Positions 1 through 7,932 of a DNA stretch of 13,582 nt are shown here, piece after piece; position 1 is the first letter of the stretch, and each line of letters starts with the position of its first letter. The notes beneath the pieces were generated by a model. It saw only the letters and a program-made list of their open reading frames with translations. It searched no databases and was not told the origin of the DNA. Made by a program: the position numbers and the translations under genes. The stretch is from an uncultured Eubacterium sp. Lineage in GTDB: Bacteria; Bacillota; Clostridia; Lachnospirales; Lachnospiraceae. The stretch lies in contig CANPET010000022.1 in NCBI GenBank assembly GCA_947573465.1, positions 1 through 13,582 of the forward strand, read 5' to 3'.

Positions 1-107
1 TCCGATGTTTTAAATTAATCACTTCTTTATTATATCTACAAATGTTTATGAAATTTAGTTTCCAAGTGTATTCCTTTTATATTCGAACCACATCGACAAA
101 TCGGAAT

Positions 108-1277
108 TTATCTGTTTTTATATTTTTCCACACGTTTTTGAATCTTATCATATGGATCTAATAAATCGCTGATAGAAGAATCGTGATTTAATCTATCGAT
201 AAATAATGCTGTGAATTTTGCTACATCTACATTGATGTACCATTCTCTGGAAAGAAGTTCCGGTGTCTGGTAAATGCAGTTTGTAGTCATGACACGATAG
301 ATGAGTCCTTCTTCATATGCCTGGTCAAATTTGTCCAGACCGTTTGTAAACAGACCAAAAGTTGAAGCAACAAAAACTCTGTTTGCTTTACGTTTTTTCA
401 ATTGCTTTGCAACATCTAACATACTATCACCGGATGAAATCATATCATCAATAATTAACACATCTTTACCTTCTACAGATTCACCTAAGTATTCATGTGC
501 GACAATTGGATTTCTACCATCGACAATCTGTGTATAATCACGGCGTTTATAGAACATACCCATGTTAATACCGAGTACATTTGCAAAGTAAACAACTCTG
601 CTCATAGCACCTTCGTCAGGACTGATTACCATAAGATGGTCTGAGTCAATCACAAGGTCATCTACATTTCTCAAAAGATTTTTAATGTACTGATATGTAG
701 GCATAATGGACTCAAAGCCATGGATAGGAATTGCATTGTTTACCCGTGGGTCGTGAGCATCAAAAGTAAGAATATTATCAACGCCCATGTTTACTAATTC
801 CTGAAGCATTACTGCACAATCCATAGATTCTCTGGAAGTACGTCTATGCTGTCTGCTTTCATATAAAAACGGCATAATAACTGTGATTTTTCTGGCCTTA
901 CCAGAAGCAGCGGCAATTACTCTCTTGATATCAGCGTAATGATCATCAGGAGACATATGGTTCTTGTGACCACAAACTGTATATTCAACACTGTAGTTTG
1001 TTACGTCATCAATAATATAAAGGTCTGTTCCACGTACCGTATCTCTTAGTGTACATTTTGCTTCACCAGTACCAAAACGTGGTGTGCTTACATCTAAGAG
1101 ATAGGAGTCTTTAACATATCCTTTGAATGTAATAGGTGATTCTTTTGCCTCAATTCTTTCACTTCTCCAGTCAGAAATATATGCATCCACAGTTTCTCCT
1201 AAAGCTTTGCTTCCGGATAAAGCAACGATAGCAAGTGGTCCAACAGGAATTGATTCGATGAATTTTTCGATAGCCAT
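108..1277 (-). CDS. prs: Ribose-phosphate pyrophosphokinase (PRPP synthetase), long divergent form
   Basis: Transfers pyrophosphate from ATP to ribose 5-phosphate to make PRPP for purine, pyrimidine, histidine, tryptophan and NAD synthesis; cytosolic. The C-terminal half has the PRPP-binding loop VLIIDDMISSGDS (residues 273-285) and the flexible-loop KRR (244-246). SPDEGAMSR (219-227) sits where the usual enzyme has SPDHGGVTR, and MPFLYESRQHRR (135-146) where it has MPYFGYARQDRK. At 389 residues it is about 70 longer than the usual 310-320-residue class I enzyme. Extra sequence lies in the N-terminal half (roughly residues 25-115) and in the C-terminal tail. The ATG is supported by GGAGG at 1287-1291 on the minus strand, 9 bases upstream. 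It follows the dnaI-like gene by 28 bases and is probably co-transcribed. No terminator is visible downstream. The family call is firm; kinetics and allostery of this variant cannot be read from sequence. Confidence 0.93.
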   Translation of the reverse strand: MAIEKFIESIPVGPLAIVALSGSKALGETVDAYISDWRSERIEAKESPITFKGYVKDSYLLDVSTPRFGTGEAKCTLRDTVRGTDLYIIDDVTNYSVEYTVCGHKNHMSPDDHYADIKRVIAAASGKARKITVIMPFLYESRQHRRTSRESMDCAVMLQELVNMGVDNILTFDAHDPRVNNAIPIHGFESIMPTYQYIKNLLRNVDDLVIDSDHLMVISPDEGAMSRVVYFANVLGINMGMFYKRRDYTQIVDGRNPIVAHEYLGESVEGKDVLIIDDMISSGDSMLDVAKQLKKRKANRVFVASTFGLFTNGLDKFDQAYEEGLIYRVMTTNCIYQTPELLSREWYINVDVAKFTALFIDRLNHDSSISDLLDPYDKIQKRVEKYKNR

Positions 1278-1305
1278 TTGTGTTTTCCTCCATGTGTAAA
1301 AAGTG

Positions 1306-2298
1306 TTAATTAGTAATTTGTTTTTTTATTCTTATATCATCACCAAAAATCTTAAAAGTGGTGTATCCGCCAAAGATTCTGGAAGCAATTCTTTCAGAAT
1401 AAGAATTTTTTAAATCCTCCAAAGATAAATTGGTTGAGATAATTGTAGATTTTTGATGTATAAGTCTATTGTTTAAACAATCAAATAATGCAGAATCAGT
1501 AAAAGAGTTTGCCATTTCACTGCCCAAATCATCAATGATTAATAAGTCGCACTGTAACAGTTCGTGCATGGTAATCTGCCCAAATGCTGAGGAATTACTC
1601 TTGTTAAAGGTAATATTAGACAGTAAATCAAAGAATTCCACAGCGGACAAATATAAGACTGTGTAAGACTGTTCTATTAATTCTCTTGCTATGCAATTGA
1701 TTAAAAACGTTTTTCCACAACCTGCCTTGCCATAGAATAGCAAATTATCGGCGCTTTTGTCAAATTGTTTTATGTAATACTGACATTGATCAACCACGGT
1801 TTCGATATTATCTAAAGAAGATGTTCCCGAAGTTTCGTCAATATAATTTTCAGAGTAATAATCAAAATTAAAAGTATCAAAATTTTCTCTTTGTAATACA
1901 TCTTCCAGTTCAGGAGAGGTATACAAAGAATGAGTCATTTCCTTTTGAAGACACTCACAAGGTCTTCCATCAATAAATCCCGTGTCCTGACAAAAACCAC
2001 AATCATAAATAGGATCAAGATAGTCGCTGCTATATCCATTAGAAAGCAAAAGAGCCTTTTTTCTTTCGCTTATAATGGCAATGTCGGTCTTTAGTCTTTC
2101 CTTTAATGAAGTATCGCCATTCAATGCAGTTCTCACAGCCTTTGCAGCTAAAGCACTAATTTCTAAGTCACACTCTTTAATTTCAGGAATTTTTGCATAA
2201 ATATCCTGAAGACGGTTATTTTGTTTAATGCTGTTGTTTAAACGTTTATTGTTATAATTATTGTAAATAATATCAAATTGTTCTCTTGTTAATCCCAT
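1306..2298 (-). CDS. dnaI: DnaI/DnaC-type helicase loader, AAA+ ATPase
   Basis: Likely loads the replicative DNA helicase onto single-stranded DNA with a DnaD-type partner. The 330-residue protein has a helical N-terminal part, a Cys cluster at C100, C103, C114 and C116 (DCGFC...CEC) typical of the zinc-binding N-terminal region of DnaI, and a C-terminal AAA+ domain. Walker A is GKAGCGKT (190-197), Walker B LLIIDD (252-257), the sensor 1 Asn lies in TIISTN (285-290), and SERIASRI (301-308) holds the candidate arginine finger. A ribosome site GGAGA lies at 2304-2308 on the minus strand, 5 bases from the ATG. It sits between a dnaD-like gene (72 bases upstream) and prs. IstB-type transposition helpers share the AAA+ fold, but no transposase is present, and the Cys cluster and dnaD neighbour favour a replication role. 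Confidence 0.88.
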   Translation of the reverse strand: MGLTREQFDIIYNNYNNKRLNNSIKQNNRLQDIYAKIPEIKECDLEISALAAKAVRTALNGDTSLKERLKTDIAIISERKKALLLSNGYSSDYLDPIYDCGFCQDTGFIDGRPCECLQKEMTHSLYTSPELEDVLQRENFDTFNFDYYSENYIDETSGTSSLDNIETVVDQCQYYIKQFDKSADNLLFYGKAGCGKTFLINCIARELIEQSYTVLYLSAVEFFDLLSNITFNKSNSSAFGQITMHELLQCDLLIIDDLGSEMANSFTDSALFDCLNNRLIHQKSTIISTNLSLEDLKNSYSERIASRIFGGYTTFKIFGDDIRIKKQITN

Positions 2299-2370
2299 GT
2301 AAATCTCCGTTCGTTAAAGGCAAAATAGTAATTAAGGAGTAATATTGTCTATTGCGATATAATAAAATAA

Positions 2371-3534
2371 TTATTTATTTTCTGATATCTTTGCATGAAA
2401 CTTTTTGTCACGGCTAATTCTAAGCTGCTCTTCTAATGAGGCGTAGTCATAATCTCTTTCCTCGAATCTTTTTGCATTTTTAGGGCGTCCGACTTTTTTA
2501 ACAGTAGACTTTGTACTATATTTTTTCTGATTATCCTCAGAATGAAGCTTGTCTAACTTGTTAACGTCTTCTAAAGATTGGACTTTATTTTCCGACCAGC
2601 CAAATAAAATTTTATCAGCATAAGGAAAGCTGGCTGTATGGGTATGCTCCATTGTACGGTTGCAGGCCTCTAAAATAATGTCATCTGAAAAACCAAAATC
2701 CTCTTTCCATTTTGTGATATAGGATATTTCTTTTTTAATAGGCGTTTTGGAAGAAAGTCCAAATACCTTATAAATGCTTTTGCAAATATCCTGCCGTAAT
2801 TTTGAATCCATTTTCGCTTCTTTTGCGTTATGTATATCTTTCTTAAAATAAGCAACTGCCTGTTTTTCTATGTGAGATAATGATTTGTGTCCGGAAGAAA
2901 TACATGTTTCCATAATGTATTCAATAAAATCCGGGTTTAATTTTAATCCGTCTAACATATATAAAATAGAATGAATGTCAGAAGTGTTTAATGTTTTTCC
3001 AAGATACGTCTGAGCTAAAAATGTTAACTGTGAAAAGTTCTCATTGTCTGAGAAAGAAGAAATCTCCTTAGCAGAATATTTTTTCTTGGAAGGAACGATA
3101 ATTCCGGATGCTGTTGGAACTACAGCAGGAATTACCTCGCCAGACGCTGTAGCCAATGTGGTAGGAATCATATCGTTAGAAACTTGTTTCGAAGCTTCAA
3201 CTTTATTAGAAATATCCCGCACGATATATCTGTTGGAATTTGACGATTCCAGTCGAATACCATTAATGTTACCATTTGCATCTAAAGATAAGGATAAGAG
3301 ATTCTGCTCAGACCAAAATTTTAGTGCACGGATAACATCTGATTCAAGCATATTAAACTTGTCCGCAATCATAGTAGTAGATAAGTCATCGCATCCTGTG
3401 TTCACAAGACGCAATAAAAGAAGATACACTTTTACAAATTCTCCGTTTGCTTTTGGCATATATTCATCTATAAAAACATTCGAAACTGAGGTAAAATCTG
3501 CAAAATTACCTCTATCAAAAACTAATTTGCTCAT
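2371..3534 (-). CDS. DnaD-like replication initiation/primosome protein
   Basis: Probable DNA-remodelling primosomal protein that acts with the helicase loader encoded next to it. From the chosen ATG (MSKLVFDRGN) it has 387 residues. Residues 1-100 look like a winged-helix domain (TTMIADKFNM then VIRALKFWSEQNLL). A low-complexity linker at about 100-160 has two similar TASG-IxP segments. Two DnaB_2/DnaD-type helical domains follow, about 166-237 and 250-325; the second carries ISYITKWKEDFGF, the characteristic Ile/Tyr-Trp helix. The basic tail includes VGRPKNAKRFEERDYDY. The frame stays open 180 bases further upstream to 3714, but that extension would cross a good promoter (3600-3627) and is unlike a DnaD N-terminus, so 3534 is preferred; a weak AAAGGG ribosome site lies 8 bases before it. 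Membership of the family is clear, while equivalence to DnaD rather than DnaB of Bacillus is not decided. Confidence 0.85.
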   Translation of the reverse strand: MSKLVFDRGNFADFTSVSNVFIDEYMPKANGEFVKVYLLLLRLVNTGCDDLSTTMIADKFNMLESDVIRALKFWSEQNLLSLSLDANGNINGIRLESSNSNRYIVRDISNKVEASKQVSNDMIPTTLATASGEVIPAVVPTASGIIVPSKKKYSAKEISSFSDNENFSQLTFLAQTYLGKTLNTSDIHSILYMLDGLKLNPDFIEYIMETCISSGHKSLSHIEKQAVAYFKKDIHNAKEAKMDSKLRQDICKSIYKVFGLSSKTPIKKEISYITKWKEDFGFSDDIILEACNRTMEHTHTASFPYADKILFGWSENKVQSLEDVNKLDKLHSEDNQKKYSTKSTVKKVGRPKNAKRFEERDYDYASLEEQLRISRDKKFHAKISENK

Positions 3535-3599
3535 ATTAAAATCCCTTTTCCTGAAAGTAACATATTTGCGAAAAATAATCGCCTCAACTCGTATGGAAA

Positions 3600-3627
3600 A
3601 GTATAGCATAAAAATATAAAAATGCAA
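3600..3627 (-). promoter_or_regulatory. Predicted sigma-A promoter of dnaD-dnaI-prs
   Basis: Reading the minus strand, TTGCAT (3627-3622) is followed after 16 bases by TATACT (3605-3600). TGC directly precedes the -10, giving an extended -10 element. Transcription would start near 3593 and leave a leader of about 60 bases before the ATG at 3534. It lies inside the upstream extension of the dnaD-like frame, which supports the shorter protein start. Confidence 0.55.
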
Positions 3628-3673
3628 CGTCACAAATTGGGTGAAATGCCCGTTTTTAAAGGGAAAACCGGAA

Positions 3674-3700
3674 ATGTTAATAATGTTAATAGTGTTAATA
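3674..3700. repeat. Three tandem 9-base repeats upstream of dnaD promoter
   Basis: ATGTTAATA occurs twice and GTGTTAATA once, head to tail with no gap. A fourth ATGTTAATA stands alone at 3837-3845, just beyond the murC terminator. The array is about 70-95 bases upstream of the predicted dnaD operon promoter. Near-helical spacing could fit a repeated protein-binding site, but low-complexity AT sequence is an alternative. No regulator is recognised. Confidence 0.6.
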
Positions 3701-3787
3701 TCTGTTGGTCGCAACTTGTCGGAATTAGTCGAATTGCCTATTGAATAAGGCAGTGTGACAGTTTTGAAAAAATAATGTTATGTAAAC

Positions 3788-3834
3788 AAAAAATCCACAA
3801 AACTTTGTTGAAAGTTATCAACAAAATTTTGTGG
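3788..3834 (-). terminator. Rho-independent terminator of murC
   Basis: Arms 3795-3811 and 3818-3834 pair over 17 positions with a single G-U, around a 6-base loop. On the minus strand the hairpin is followed by a run of six T (3793-3788). It begins 13 bases after the murC stop, so it should separate murC from the dnaD operon. Confidence 0.9.
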
Positions 3835-3846
3835 AATGTTAATAAG

Positions 3847-5229
3847 TTAATTTCCAAGAAGATGTTCACCTATTTTAACAACATCTCCGGCTCCCATTGT
3901 TATTAACAAATCACCTGGTGCACAATTTTCTAATAAAAAGTTTTCTATTTCACTAAAACTTGGAAAATAACAAGCTTTACCATCACATTTTTGAATTTCC
4001 TTTAATAAATCTTTTGAACTAATGCCGATGGTATTTTTTTCTCTGGCGGCATAGATATCTGCTAAAACTACACAATCAGCTTCCCGTAAAGCTTTGGCAA
4101 ATTCAGGCAGCAGAGCTTTGGTTCTGCTATATGTATGTGGTTGGAATACAACCCACATTTTTTTGTGTGGATAATGTTTTGCAGTATGTATGGTGGCAGT
4201 AATTTCATCAGGATGATGAGCGTAGTCATCAATAATTGTTACCTCACCAATTTTTCCTTTATATTGAAAACGTCTGTCTGTTCCACCATAAGCCATAAGT
4301 CCTGAAATAATATCCTTATCGCTGATTCCCATAAAATGAGAAGCGGCAATAGAAGCTAAAGAATTGTAGATATTATGTTCTCCCGTTACATTTAATGAAA
4401 CATGAAAAGTCTTCTGTCCATTTATAAGTAAATCATAAGAACCTTTGGCAAATTCATCATATTGAATATTTGCAGGGCTATACATGCTTTTGTCCGGATT
4501 GGAACCAACAGTAATAACCTTGCAATTCAGACCTTTGGTAAAATAGTCTAAATCTTTGATATCACTATTAATGATAAGGCATCCATCCTCAGGTACCAGC
4601 TCTGCATATTTTCTAAAACTATGTCGAATATCATCTAAGTCTTTAAAAAAGTCCAAATGGTCTGCAGCTACGTTCAATATAATAGCCATATTTGGTTTAA
4701 AGGATAAAAAACTGTTGGTGTATTCACAAGCTTCTGTAATCATTTTATCAGAATGGCCTATTCTTGTATTTCCGTGAATAGCCGGCATAATGCCACCTAC
4801 TAATATAGTAGGATCTGTGTCTGCCTCTAACATAATCTGAGATAGCATTGAAGTGGTAGTAGTTTTGCCATGTGTTCCTGCCACACCAATAGCCATTGGA
4901 TAATTTAACATAATCTGACCTAAAAATTCCGCTCTTGTAAGAAGTGGAATTCCAAGTTCTTTGGCTTTTACTAATTCAGGATTATCCTGTTTTACAGCAG
5001 CTGTATAAATAAGAACATCAATATCTGATGAAATATTATCAGATGTTTGGTTATAATATATTTTAGCACCCAGAGATACAAGATGATCCGTAATCTCACT
5101 TTCTTTTGTGTCTGAGCCTGTTACAGAGAAACCTCTTGAAAGCATAATTTCTGCCAGAGCACTCATACTAATTCCACCAATTCCGGTAAAATGAAGATTG
5201 GAAGGAGTATCAAAATTTAAATTGTACAT
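3847..5229 (-). CDS. murC: UDP-N-acetylmuramate--L-alanine ligase
   Basis: Adds L-alanine to UDP-N-acetylmuramic acid, the first amino-acid step of peptidoglycan precursor synthesis in the cytosol; ATP-dependent. Starting at the ATG at 5229 the protein has 460 residues, normal for MurC. It shows the Rossmann GIGGISMSALAE near residue 16, the ATP-binding loop GTHGKTTTT (118-126), ACEYTNSF (167-174), ADHLDFF (189-195), GEHNIYN (283-289), DDYAHHPDE (334-342), QPHTYSRT (363-370), DIYAAREK (391-398) and MGAGD (445-449). The frame is open back to 5304, but that start would overlap the -10 element at 5296-5301. AGGAG (5241-5237 on the minus strand) lies just upstream of the chosen ATG. It appears to be a single-gene unit with its own promoter and terminator. 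Confidence 0.96.
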   Translation of the reverse strand: MYNLNFDTPSNLHFTGIGGISMSALAEIMLSRGFSVTGSDTKESEITDHLVSLGAKIYYNQTSDNISSDIDVLIYTAAVKQDNPELVKAKELGIPLLTRAEFLGQIMLNYPMAIGVAGTHGKTTTTSMLSQIMLEADTDPTILVGGIMPAIHGNTRIGHSDKMITEACEYTNSFLSFKPNMAIILNVAADHLDFFKDLDDIRHSFRKYAELVPEDGCLIINSDIKDLDYFTKGLNCKVITVGSNPDKSMYSPANIQYDEFAKGSYDLLINGQKTFHVSLNVTGEHNIYNSLASIAASHFMGISDKDIISGLMAYGGTDRRFQYKGKIGEVTIIDDYAHHPDEITATIHTAKHYPHKKMWVVFQPHTYSRTKALLPEFAKALREADCVVLADIYAAREKNTIGISSKDLLKEIQKCDGKACYFPSFSEIENFLLENCAPGDLLITMGAGDVVKIGEHLLGN

Positions 5230-5295
5230 AATAAATCTCCTATATAATAAAGTGTCGTTCACATTATTTTGTCCGTGAGCGATTTTGCTAGCATA

Positions 5296-5324
5296 ATTAT
5301 ACACTTCTTTTAAAGATTTTTAAA
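5296..5324 (-). promoter_or_regulatory. Predicted sigma-A promoter of murC
   Basis: On the minus strand TTTAAA (5324-5319) is followed after 17 bases by a perfect TATAAT (5301-5296). The start would be near 5289, with a leader of about 60 bases before the ATG at 5229. Confidence 0.6.
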
Positions 5325-5514
5325 GACTGAAACATACAAAAGCAAAAGGGAAAAGATGTGTTAAAAAAATCACAAAATTAAAAAGTGACAAATTTTGACA
5401 AAAATATTGTGCATATTCAACAATGAATGTAAAAAAAAGAAGAAAAAAACAGAAAAAATAAATAAAAAAAACGATTTAAGAACCATAAAAACCCTTTTAT
5501 TAAGCAAGGTTTAA
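5325..5514. other. A-rich intergenic spacer between murC and glgC
   Basis: No gene is visible. The plus strand is strikingly A-rich, with several runs of 6-8 A between 5434 and 5470. A perfect TTGACA lies at 5395-5400, with only a weak AACAAT 18 bases downstream, so an extra plus-strand promoter is possible but weakly supported. The A tracts lie just upstream of the extended -10 promoter of glgC and could act as an UP element or as bent DNA. Confidence 0.4.
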
Positions 5515-5523
5515 TGATATAAT
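5515..5523 (+). promoter_or_regulatory. Predicted extended -10 promoter of glgC-glgD-spoVG
   Basis: TGATATAAT is a full extended -10 element. The -35 position holds only TTTTAT (5495-5500, 17-base spacer), which is weak, as is common with extended -10 promoters. The start would be near 5530. A ribosome site GCGAGG (5545-5550) is 8 bases before the glgC ATG. Confidence 0.55.
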
Positions 5524-5558
5524 TTTATTACTAATATAGAAGCAGCGAGGTATAGGAC

Positions 5559-6155
5559 ATGATTAAAAAAGAGATGATAGCTATGTTGCTGGCAGGAGGA
5601 CAGGGAAGTCGTCTGGGTGTACTTACAGCAAAGGTAGCAAAACCGGCAGTTGCGTTTGGAGGAAAATATAAAATAATAGATTTTCCACTAAGCAACTGTA
5701 TTAATTCTAGTGTTGATACTGTTGGAGTGTTAACACAGTACCAGCCTTTAAGGCTGAACGCACATATAGGAATTGGAATTCCTTGGGATTTGGATCGGAA
5801 CATTGGGGGAGTTACAGTACTTCCACCTTATGAAAAAAGTGAAAATACGGAATGGTATACAGGAACAGCAAATGCCATTTTTCAGAATTTAGATTATATG
5901 GAGTCGTATAATCCAGATTACGTATTAATCTTATCAGGAGATCATATTTACAAGATGGATTATGAAATTATGCTGGATTATCATAAGGCGAATAATGCGG
6001 ATGTGACAATTGCAGCAATGCCGGTACCTATTGAAGAAGCCAGCAGATTTGGTGTGGTTGTAACAGATGAGAATCATAAGATTACAGAATTTCAGGAAAA
6101 ACCAGAACATCCAAAGAGTAATCTGGCATCTATGGGTATATATATTTTTAGTTGA
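5559..6155 (+). pseudogene. glgC: Glucose-1-phosphate adenylyltransferase, N-terminal fragment of disrupted glgC
   Basis: The intact enzyme makes ADP-glucose from ATP and glucose 1-phosphate for glycogen synthesis. This fragment is the nucleotidyltransferase domain: LLAGGQGSRLG (10-20) with the KPAV motif (28-31), WYTGTANAIFQN (99-110), the catalytic-region SGDHIYKMDY (126-135), and FQEKP (178-182). It ends at SMGIYIFS followed by TGA at 6153-6155, where family members continue with a Trp and about ten more residues before the Asp-Phe-Gly segment. That segment appears in another frame immediately downstream. The observed frame shift corresponds to a loss of 3n+1 bases; about 31 fits the usual spacing. 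On its own the fragment lacks the sugar-binding YWKDVGT strand and the beta-helix, so it is unlikely to be active. A sequencing or assembly error is the main alternative to a real mutation. Confidence 0.9.
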
Positions 6156-6799
6156 AGGATCAGCCAAAATGTGATTTTGGTATGCATGTTATTCCATATA
6201 TCCACGAAAAAGGAAGACCGATATATGCTTATGAGTATACGGGATATTGGAAAGATGTAGGAACTTTAAAGTCCTATTGGGAAGCAAATATGGAGTTGAT
6301 AGATATCGTTCCGGAGTTTAATTTATATGAAGAATTTTGGAAGATATATACGAAGAATGATGCGCTTCCACCACAATACATTTCAGCAGATTCCAATGTA
6401 GAGCGAAGTATTATTGGAGAAGGCTGTGATATACGGGGAGATATTTATAACTCAGTAATCAGTGCTAATGTTGAGGTAGGTGAAAACGTTGAAATTCACG
6501 ATTCGATTATTATGCAGGGATGCAAAATCAAAGATGGAACGAAAATTTATAATACAATTATAGCCGAAAACGTTGAAGTTGGAGAAGGCTGTACAATTGG
6601 TGTTGGAGAGTATGCAGACAGCCAGTTAAGTCAGAAAATTTATAATTGTGAACTGACTGTTATTGGTGAAGGTTCTGAAATTCCGAATGGCGTCACAATA
6701 GGAAAAAATGTGGCAATTTCCGGAAAAACAGAGTTAGAGGATTATCCTGACGGAAGTCTCCCATCAGGTGGCTATATAGTTAAGGCAGGTGAGATTTAA
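6152..6799 (+). pseudogene. glgC: Glucose-1-phosphate adenylyltransferase, C-terminal fragment of disrupted glgC
   Basis: Continues glgC in the frame of position 6152, directly from the break. It begins LKDQPKCDFG, holds the conserved GYWKDVGTLKSYWEANM segment (near fragment residues 31-47) and the left-handed beta-helix of hexapeptide repeats (for example SIIMQGCKI, TIIAENVEV, TIGVGEY). The formal start would be a TTG at 6152 with no ribosome site, so it is not a real independent start. The stop TAA overlaps the glgD ATG by one base, showing the original operon geometry. Joining both pieces with about ten residues restored gives roughly 424 residues, the normal GlgC length. Apart from the break the sequence looks well conserved, so the lesion is recent or artificial. 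Confidence 0.9.
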
Positions 6800-7917
6800 T
6801 GAGAGCAGTTGGTATAATTTTAGCAGGTGGTAATAATAGCAAAATGAAGGAACTTTCCAAAAAAAGGGCAGTGGGAGCAATGCCGGTAGCAGGAAGTTAT
6901 AGAGCTATTGATTTTGCGTTAAGTAATATGACAAATTCCCATATACAGAAGGTCGCTGTTTTGACCCAGTATAATGCATGGTCGTTAAATGAGCATTTAA
7001 GTTCGTCTAAATGGTGGGATTTTGGTAGAAAGCAGGGAGGCTTGTATGTATTTACGCCTTCGATTACATCAGATAATGGGTTCTGGTATCGTGGAACCGC
7101 AGATGCGATTGCACAGAATATTGCATTTTTAAAAAAGAGCCATGAACCGTATGTTATTATTGCGTCAGCAGATGCTGTATATAAGATGGATTATAATAAA
7201 GTATTGGAAAAACATGTGGAAACAGGTGCTGATTTGACTATTGTATGTAAAGAGATGGGAGAAGGTGCTGATGTTTCGGCTTATGGTGTAGTTACAGCAG
7301 ATAATAATGGAAGAGTGATTGATTTTGTTGAAAAACCAATTGAAAGCCAGAGTACATTGGTTTCAACAGGAATTTATGTAATTAGAAGAAGATTGCTAAT
7401 TCAGTTGATTGAACAATGTATTACAGAGGACAGATATGATTTTGTAAATGATATTATAATAAGAAACAAGTCTTCTAAAAAGATATGTGTTTATCCATTA
7501 GAAACATATTGGAAGAATATAGCAAATGTTGAGGGATACTTTAAAACAAATATGGATTTCCTGAAACCGGAAGTTAGAGATTTCTTCTTTAAACAATATC
7601 CGGATGTGTATTCTAAAGTAGAGGATCTTCCTCCTGCAAAATACAATCCTGGTTCAAAGGTTAGCAACAGTTTAATTTCCAGTGGATGTATTATCAATGG
7701 AACAGTTGAGAATTCAGTGATATTTAAACAGGCGTATGTTGGGAATAACAGTGTTATAAGAAATGCAGTCATTTTAAATGATGTATATATCGGAGACAAT
7801 ACTGTTGTGGAAAATTGTATTGTTGAGAGTCATAGTACAATAAATCCGGGAGAACATATTGGAGATGAGAAAGAAGTAAAAGTTATTAATGAAAGAAATT
7901 TTAGATACAGTTTATAA
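6799..7917 (+). CDS. glgD: GlgD, regulatory subunit-like partner of ADP-glucose pyrophosphorylase
   Basis: Paralogue of GlgC that, in Firmicutes, forms a GlgC/GlgD complex with higher activity than GlgC alone. The 372-residue protein has the same fold: a nucleotidyltransferase domain, then a beta-helix from about residue 285. Catalytic landmarks are degraded. LAGGNNSKMKELS (8-20) replaces the GlgC loop GGQGSRLGVLT, AVGAMPV replaces the KPAV region, SADAVYKMDY replaces SGDHIYKMDY, and YWKNIANV replaces YWKDVGT. FWYRGTADAIAQN and VEKPI are kept. This is the expected pattern of a largely non-catalytic subunit. It overlaps the glgC stop by one base and lies 15 bases before spoVG, so the three are probably one transcript. 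If glgC is truly broken, this gene would be left without its catalytic partner. Confidence 0.92.
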   Translation: MRAVGIILAGGNNSKMKELSKKRAVGAMPVAGSYRAIDFALSNMTNSHIQKVAVLTQYNAWSLNEHLSSSKWWDFGRKQGGLYVFTPSITSDNGFWYRGTADAIAQNIAFLKKSHEPYVIIASADAVYKMDYNKVLEKHVETGADLTIVCKEMGEGADVSAYGVVTADNNGRVIDFVEKPIESQSTLVSTGIYVIRRRLLIQLIEQCITEDRYDFVNDIIIRNKSSKKICVYPLETYWKNIANVEGYFKTNMDFLKPEVRDFFFKQYPDVYSKVEDLPPAKYNPGSKVSNSLISSGCIINGTVENSVIFKQAYVGNNSVIRNAVILNDVYIGDNTVVENCIVESHSTINPGEHIGDEKEVKVINERNFRYSL

Positions 7918-7932
7918 AGAAAGGAAAAATAT

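Noticed and set aside
82..89. GGTTCGAA on the minus strand, resembling a tRNA T-loop downstream of prs
   Set aside because: The flanking bases do not form a T stem, and no acceptor, D or anticodon arm can be placed around it.
3044..3619. 191-codon open frame on the plus strand
   Set aside because: It lies antisense to the well-recognised DnaD-like gene and has no recognisable domain.
3815..3823. DnaA-box-like TTATCAACA, suggesting a replication origin near the dnaD operon
   Set aside because: It is a single imperfect copy within a terminator stem; there is no cluster of boxes, no dnaA or dnaN gene, and no clear unwinding element.
5230..5304. Longer N-terminus of MurC starting at 5304
   Set aside because: It would overlap the predicted -10 element, lacks family similarity, and a good ribosome site precedes the ATG at 5229.
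5395..5424. TTGACA with AACAAT as a second promoter for glgC
   Set aside because: The -10 is poor, and the extended -10 at 5515-5523 is closer to the gene and much better matched.
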